Positions 19,718 to 24,326 of a DNA stretch of 24,326 bases are shown here, piece by piece. Origin of the DNA: Dissophora ornata (lineage: Eukaryota > Mortierellomycota > Mortierellomycetes > Mortierellales > Mortierellaceae); the NCBI GenBank assembly GCA_025201705.1, contig MU617078.1, forward strand, positions 1-24,326. Direction: 5' to 3'. The position numbers and the translations under genes were made by a program. A model generated the notes under the pieces. That model searched no databases. It worked only from the letters and a program-made list of their open reading frames with translations, and was not told where the DNA came from. The stretch's first letter is position 1. Every line of letters starts with the position of its first letter.

Positions 19718-20258
19718 TTCTGCTATGCTTGATGGATTTCGGGGGACGGAAGCAAATATGAATGGATGAGATAAAAACAAAAAAGCACAAGCGGACGAAA
19801 CTGCGGCATTTAAATAAAGAATATGAAGGTGCACGACTCATTGCCAACATATTGTTTTGAGTTTTCATCTCATAGTTTTGCACGGGGCCAGCATGATTTC
19901 CGCCGCATTGGCCGTTTGTTTGTTTTCTGAGCTATTAGCTTATATCATGCTCGAAACGACGACACATTTCAAAAAAGAAAAAAAAAAAAGTTGTGGCGAA
20001 GCAACCTGTGACAGTGGCACAGACAGTAATACAAAGTACCACCGAGAAACAAACAGACAGGTCTTATTCCCCCGCCACTACTCAATTAAATTAACTATTA
20101 CAATTTGCGCCGCGGCCCGGTTGGATAACGTACACGCATGCATGATGAGATTCAACTTTATTCAGACAGACACAGTGTCGATTTTTAAAAGCACACATTC
20201 GTCTCCGAGGATAAAAAGTAAAACCCCTCCTCCCGGCACGCAGTAAAAGGCTGAGCGA
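19718..20258. promoter_or_regulatory. Spacer between membrane-protein and carotenoid oxygenase genes
   Basis: This holds the promoter of the minus-strand membrane-protein gene and the 3' end of the oxygenase gene. AATAAA on the minus strand at 20157-20162, about 97 nt after the oxygenase stop, is a likely polyadenylation signal. A run of 10 or more A occurs near 19980. No gene is seen. Confidence 0.45.
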
Positions 20259-22369
20259 CTAGATCTTGGCCTTGATTAGACGGGGCGGGGCGCTGCCTTG
20301 CACGAACAATTCAGGGGTGAATGTGCCATGGAATCCAAACGGCACATGATGCTTCAGACCAATTGTCGCCAGTAACTCCATGGTCTGGGCATCCAGGACT
20401 GCAAAGTCGGTTGTCCGCTTCCTTGGGTGGAACACCTGTACAACTACAAAGCCATCGTCCTCAGCTCGTGGGTCCTCCTGTCCTGCAACAGCATAGCCTC
20501 CACGAGGGATGAAGCAAGGCTCGCCTGTCACACCCTCACTCTGCCAGAACTTGGTGCCTTTGCCATGAAGATCATGCTTCAAGACTGCTGTGAAGTAATG
20601 CGGGCGCTTAGCATCACTAGATGCCATCATGTACGTGTATCGGGTATTCAATCCATGGCGGTAAGGGTGTACTGCAGGAAACTCAACTGAGGCGGGATGG
20701 AGCACGGTCTGGTAGACAAGTGGGGCTTCGGCAGCATTTTCGAACCGAACCTTGAAACCTGTTAACAGACCGGGCGCCTTGGACGCATTACTGAGCCAGA
20801 GTTTGTTCTCAAACTCCATAGTGAACTTTTTGCCCAGACAAACAGCTGTCAGATCCAGGCCAACCACACGATCACTCTCAACAATTTCTTGTGCATTCCC
20901 GAAATGGTAGATGTGGCAGGGCTCTGGGATGTCAGCCTCGATCCACTGACGGCCGCCAAGAATCTGGTCAGCCACTTGAGGAGTGCGAGCAATGATGACA
21001 AGACGACAGGGCAGATGGTCGTAGTAACGCATGGCATCACCTGGCGAGGAAAGGCCAAGGAAGAACTTGTATGCATCCATACTTGAGACATTGACGAAAG
21101 GCGTGATCTGCACTATATAGAAGTGTTTGCTTAGTAGCAGGTCGTGGGCGTAGTTGAGCCCGGGGATGTTAAATGTCTATCAAATAGATGTTGTAAATGG
21201 GACTGAATTAGGATGGTGTGTTAAGATGCAGATGCACCTGCGTAACGCGCTTTCGCTGGGAAAGTACCTGAAGGCTCTTTACAACCCATTGGCGGCCGTA
21301 CTCATTGATTTGCAGTGAGGGTAGGCGGTTGAGGCCGGCCTTGGCAGACATGGTGACCAAACGATCGAGAAGAGGGTCATAACGGAAGTGAGCGCCCAAC
21401 ACTTTGAGATGCAAAGACCTGCTCAGATCCTCCTCACCAATGGTTTCGAGCGTAGTGGGATCCAGACAGTGCGGAAGACCTGGAATTATAATTGGACAAA
21501 CAAAAATATGTCAGTAAGCATTTCTGCTGATGGCCTTTCGGGAGTCGTACGCATGCAATCATTGACGCGGTCCTTAACTAGTTTCGTGTGCGCTAAGAAC
21601 CTTGCCCTATCGTGTTCAATCGAATGGGGGCAACATTAGTCTAGGGCTCAAGAAAGCGCACTGGTGATGCAGTGTATAGCTCTTCTGCATCCTTGTCTAT
21701 ATATTCTTTATTACCTCCCACATGTAGACGTTGGTGTTGGAGGGGTTCCTGAAGGTGAGTACGGTTGAACTCTTTTCCCAGCCGATCTTGTTTTTAATCA
21801 GAGCAGCAAAGTTGGCCCTGAGGCTGTTGGGGTCCGTTCCCATCTGGCCGCGATAAATCATTTTCCTGGCCGCCTGCTCCTCGACACGGTGACGCGACTG
21901 GACGAAACGTGAATTAAAGTGCACGTTTCCGTCGCCAGGGAAGGATAGCGCGACAATCAGTCCGTCGCCATCAATTGGGTGGGTCAGTTTGACATCACCA
22001 ACGCTCTCGTTGCCTGGGCCTAAATGTCAGAGATATAAGAAAGGGTCACCACCGGCTCGGAAAGATGGAATTGGCCGCAATGTGAGAACAGCCCCTTGGG
22101 AGAGCACTCGACATCGCAGAAGCTATTACAGTAGGGAGTCAAGTCCAAGTCCAGGGCACAATTGCCGCGCAGAGTAGCGTGTGCTTGAGGAGAAACAAAA
22201 AGCAGAGACAGAAACAGGAATGTTTACCGTTGCGGAAAAAGGTGCCGACAAGGTCCTTGGGCAATTTTCCTTTGATATCCACCTCTGGAACCCAATAGGT
22301 GAGCTGCTCCCTTATCTGCGTCTTCCAGCCCGCAGCCGCTTGGTCGGTCGAGAAGTTGGAGTGCGCCAT
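20259..22369 (-). CDS. Carotenoid cleavage oxygenase (RPE65/CCD family)
   Basis: Non-haem iron enzymes of this family split carotenoids or apocarotenoids with O2. Five exons, 22369-22228, 22019-21715, 21572-21551, 21479-21268 and 21176-20259, give 532 aa. The four iron-binding histidines of the seven-bladed propeller are visible: His187 (GAHFRYDP), His238 (NYAHDLL), His318 (YHFGNAQE) and His510 (GFHGTF). Other family blocks are KGKLPKDLVGTFFRNGPG, HPIDGDGL, NPSNTNV, LPHCLDPTTLETIG and PRGG. The 22-nt exon is inferred: joining the flanking exons directly breaks the frame, whereas this segment restores it and supplies the eight residues the family alignment requires. In Mucoromycota such enzymes feed trisporoid signalling from beta-carotene, but the substrate here is unknown. 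Confidence 0.92.
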
Positions 22370-23005
22370 AGTGTTTTGTGTAGAATAAAAAAAAAACAAG
22401 ATGAGAAAAGTGAATGAGAGTTAAGAGACAAGAGAATGTGAGACAAGAGATGGAGAGGGAACCGCAAACTTCTCTGCCCTCTGAAAAGGACACAAACCCA
22501 GGGGAGCACATGCCAGTGGTTCTCACCTCGAGGCGCATTATTTATTCTCACCCTCCGTCTACTTGCTAGGCCACGCCATTCATGCAAACAAGTGATTGAC
22601 TTGAAGAAAAGATATAGCCCACGTACAGTCCAGAAACAGTAATATTGGTCGCCAGGACTGCAAGACGAGCTGGAAACCCAAACACAGTAGTCTTCCTCTC
22701 TTTACACGCGCCTGAACCGAAAGGTTATTTCTCCACATCGCACGTCAATTTTCACTCGAGTTCGCCGCACTTTTTTTTTTTTTTCACCAACTTTTTTTGA
22801 CAAACATGGACCTCAGGGTCATTCATGTTCCCAGCCAGCAATCCACTGGCGACCCAAAACTATTGACATTCACCCACAAAACACTCTTCCCAGCCCTCAG
22901 TTTTTTTTTCAAAAAAAACAACACTTTGGAGGCGCATATCACGTGAATTTCTATGTGGTCCAGAACCATATTAGCAACAAGCTGGAAGCTTTCACAGAAG
23001 CACAA
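22370..23005. promoter_or_regulatory. Spacer upstream of the carotenoid oxygenase and tRNA genes
   Basis: On the minus strand the first 90 nt are C/T-rich, as in the other leaders of this window. T runs occur at about 22771-22784, 22791-22797 and 22902-22909 and an A run at 22911-22918. No protein gene is seen. Confidence 0.4.
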
Positions 23006-23076
23006 GCGTGGTTGGTTTAGTGGTATAATTACCGCCTGCCACGCGGTAGACCCGGGTTCGATTCCCGGACCACGCA
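23006..23076 (+). tRNA. tRNA-Gly (GCC)
   Basis: A 71-nt cloverleaf without intron. The acceptor arms GCGTGGT and ACCACGC pair fully, with discriminator A at 23076. The anticodon stem ACCGC/GCGGT encloses loop CTGCCAC, giving anticodon GCC at 23038-23040. The T arm reads CCGGG TTCGATT CCCGG. Internal polymerase III A box (TGGTTTAGTGG) and B box (GGTTCGATTCC) are present, and TTTT at 23081-23084 is the likely terminator. The 3' CCA is not encoded. Confidence 0.97.
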
Positions 23077-23548
23077 ACCTTTTGTTTGATATGGGCCGGT
23101 ACTTGTCGCCGGACGTGTCAATTTTTTTTTTACCGTTCAATAGTCTTCTGATGGCGTCTATTGATTCGGCGGAGATTGGGAGATGCGCTTAGTGTGAGGA
23201 ATGAGTCGAAAGCAGCAGGGAGAAAAGGGTAGAAAAGAGAGGATGAAAGTCGAGACAAGTCTAGCCACGCCAAGCAACGGAAGAAAAAGAGCGCCGACGG
23301 ACGTTCCTGGCTGAAAGGCGATTTTTTACACAGCCCACCTGTTTGCTGAGACATATTCCGTCGCAGTTCCTAGCCACACAGGGACAGCCCACCCCCTTTC
23401 TGTTCCTCATCCTTTCTTCTCTCTCTCATTCATTAGTCATCCAACCATCTTGCGTTTTGTTTTTATCCCACACACTCTTTCTCTTTCAATCTGGGCTGCC
23501 CCTCTCCTTGCACGCGTCTTTTCTCACTCTCTCTGACCTTTCCCCTGA
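23077..23548. promoter_or_regulatory. Spacer and promoter of the Asn/Gly-rich gene
   Basis: After the tRNA terminator there is no gene until the ATG at 23549. The last 150 nt on the plus strand are strongly C/T-rich (TTCTCTCTCTC-like), typical of the leaders seen elsewhere in this window. Confidence 0.5.
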
Positions 23549-24326
23549 ATGAACTACGGACAAGGCTATCCTGGCCAGCCGAACCCCTATGGGGCTGGCG
23601 GCTATGATCATAATGCTGCTGGCTACGATTCCAATGCTGGCTATGATCCCAATGCTGCCTACCCTCCCCAGCAGCAAGCGTTCGATCCCAGCCAGGGCTA
23701 CGACCCGAGCAACTTCAACGGTGCGAATGCTCCTCCCTATTCCGCCTACCCCCCTACCCCGGCCATGGGAGGCGGACCTATTGGTGGCCCAGGAGTCCCT
23801 GGAGGTGGGGCTGCTGGATATTCTTCCAGTCCTGCCTTCAACCCAATGCTCGCCAACAACAACGGCAACAATAACAACGGCATGAACAATAACTTCTCAG
23901 GTGGGTCCATTAACATGGGCAACATGGGCAACATGGGAGGCATGAATGGTGTCGGCAATGGCTACGACAACAATGGAAACAACATGAACGGCGGTGGTAA
24001 TATGAACGGTGGTAGTCTGAGCGGCGGTACTATCAACAACGGCAACATGAACAACGGCGGCAACATGAACAACGGCGGCAACATGAACAACGGCGGCAAC
24101 ATGAACAACGGCGGCAACATGAACAACAACGGCAACATGAACAACGGCGGCGGCAGCATGAACAACGGCGGTGGCAACATGAACAACGGCGGTGGCAGCA
24201 TGAACAACGGCGGCGGTAGTGTGAACAACGGGAACAACGGGAACAACAACAACTTTGGCCCTCCCCCTTCAAACCAGTCATACCAGGCAGGTGCACTCAA
24301 CTACCAGCAGAGCATCTACAACCCGC
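23549..24326 (+). CDS. Asn/Gly/Met-rich low-complexity protein, partial (3' end cut by window)
   Basis: The frame is open from ATG at 23549 to the window edge, at least 259 codons. The first 45 residues are Tyr/Gly/Asn-rich with repeated GYD(P/S/H)NA units (MNYGQGYPGQPNPYG at the start). A Pro/Gly-rich part follows, then from about residue 95 an Asn/Gly/Met domain, and from about 165 nearly perfect NMNNGG repeats. The end turns to PPPSNQSYQAG and NYQQSIYNP. No folded domain is reached, so function is unknown. GY-rich starts of this kind occur in fungal annexins, RNA-binding proteins and translation release factor Sup35; the missing 3' part would decide. The pyrimidine-rich leader and lack of stops support a real gene. 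Confidence 0.78.
   Translation, partial: MNYGQGYPGQPNPYGAGGYDHNAAGYDSNAGYDPNAAYPPQQQAFDPSQGYDPSNFNGANAPPYSAYPPTPAMGGGPIGGPGVPGGGAAGYSSSPAFNPMLANNNGNNNNGMNNNFSGGSINMGNMGNMGGMNGVGNGYDNNGNNMNGGGNMNGGSLSGGTINNGNMNNGGNMNNGGNMNNGGNMNNGGNMNNNGNMNNGGGSMNNGGGNMNNGGGSMNNGGGSVNNGNNGNNNNFGPPPSNQSYQAGALNYQQSIYNP
24040..24240 (+). repeat. Tandem repeat of an 18-bp coding unit
   Basis: The unit AACATGAACAACGGCGGC, with 3-bp insertions or losses of GGC or AAC, is repeated about ten times. All length changes are multiples of three, so the reading frame is kept. Confidence 0.9.

Noticed and set aside
9046..22369. P450 and carotenoid oxygenase as one biosynthetic cluster
   Set aside because: They are about 10 kb apart with unrelated F-box and membrane-protein genes between, and no shared regulatory motif is visible.
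22823..23140. Minus-strand open frame across the tRNA gene
   Set aside because: It overlaps a complete tRNA-Gly gene and T/A runs, with no protein similarity.
24040..24240. CRISPR-like regular repeat pattern
   Set aside because: There are no unique spacers; the units are contiguous and coding, in a eukaryotic gene.
23962..24300. Minus-strand frame rich in LPPLFM repeats
   Set aside because: It is the antisense of the Asn/Gly/Met tandem repeat; periodic repeats leave several frames open by composition.

Overview
The window looks like nuclear DNA of an early-diverging filamentous fungus. Mucoromycota, probably the Mortierella group, is my best guess, but no marker gene proves it. The evidence is: small GT-AG introns (mostly 70-260 nt) with T-rich 3' ends, pyrimidine-rich 5' leaders, a polymerase III tRNA gene, several F-box/leucine-rich-repeat genes, a long cytochrome P450 and a carotenoid oxygenase.

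Left third (1-7.9 kb). A heat shock transcription factor is on the minus strand (87-1987). A plus-strand relic of a trehalose-6-phosphate synthase/phosphatase gene, broken by several frameshifts and stops, lies at about 3150-4245 and ends at A tracts. A penta-EF-hand calcium-binding gene (4558-6018) and the SMC5/6 kleisin gene NSE4 (6237-7611) follow, both minus strand.

Middle (7.9-17.5 kb). An F-box/LRR gene (7925-8908, plus) is head-to-head with NSE4 and tail-to-tail with a cytochrome P450 (9046-10990, minus). After a 1.5 kb spacer, two related F-box/LRR genes converge with 55 nt between their stop codons (12496-14766 plus; 14822-16402 minus). A 1.1 kb spacer may hold a decayed transposase fragment.

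Right third (17.5-24.3 kb). A two-pass membrane protein of unknown function has six exons, one of them 34 nt (17541-19717, minus). A carotenoid cleavage oxygenase has five exons, one of them an inferred 22-nt microexon (20259-22369, minus). Then come a tRNA-Gly(GCC) gene (23006-23076, plus) and the start of a low-complexity Asn/Gly/Met-rich protein that runs off the right edge (23549-24326, plus).

The genes do not form one pathway. The F-box proteins probably supply substrate receptors to SCF ubiquitin ligases, and the two convergent ones look like an old duplication. The P450 and the carotenoid oxygenase could both act on lipids or isoprenoids, but they are 10 kb apart and nothing here links them. 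I rebuilt the intron-containing genes by hand from splice signals, phase continuity and protein-family similarity. In each case the exon lengths sum to a whole number of codons.
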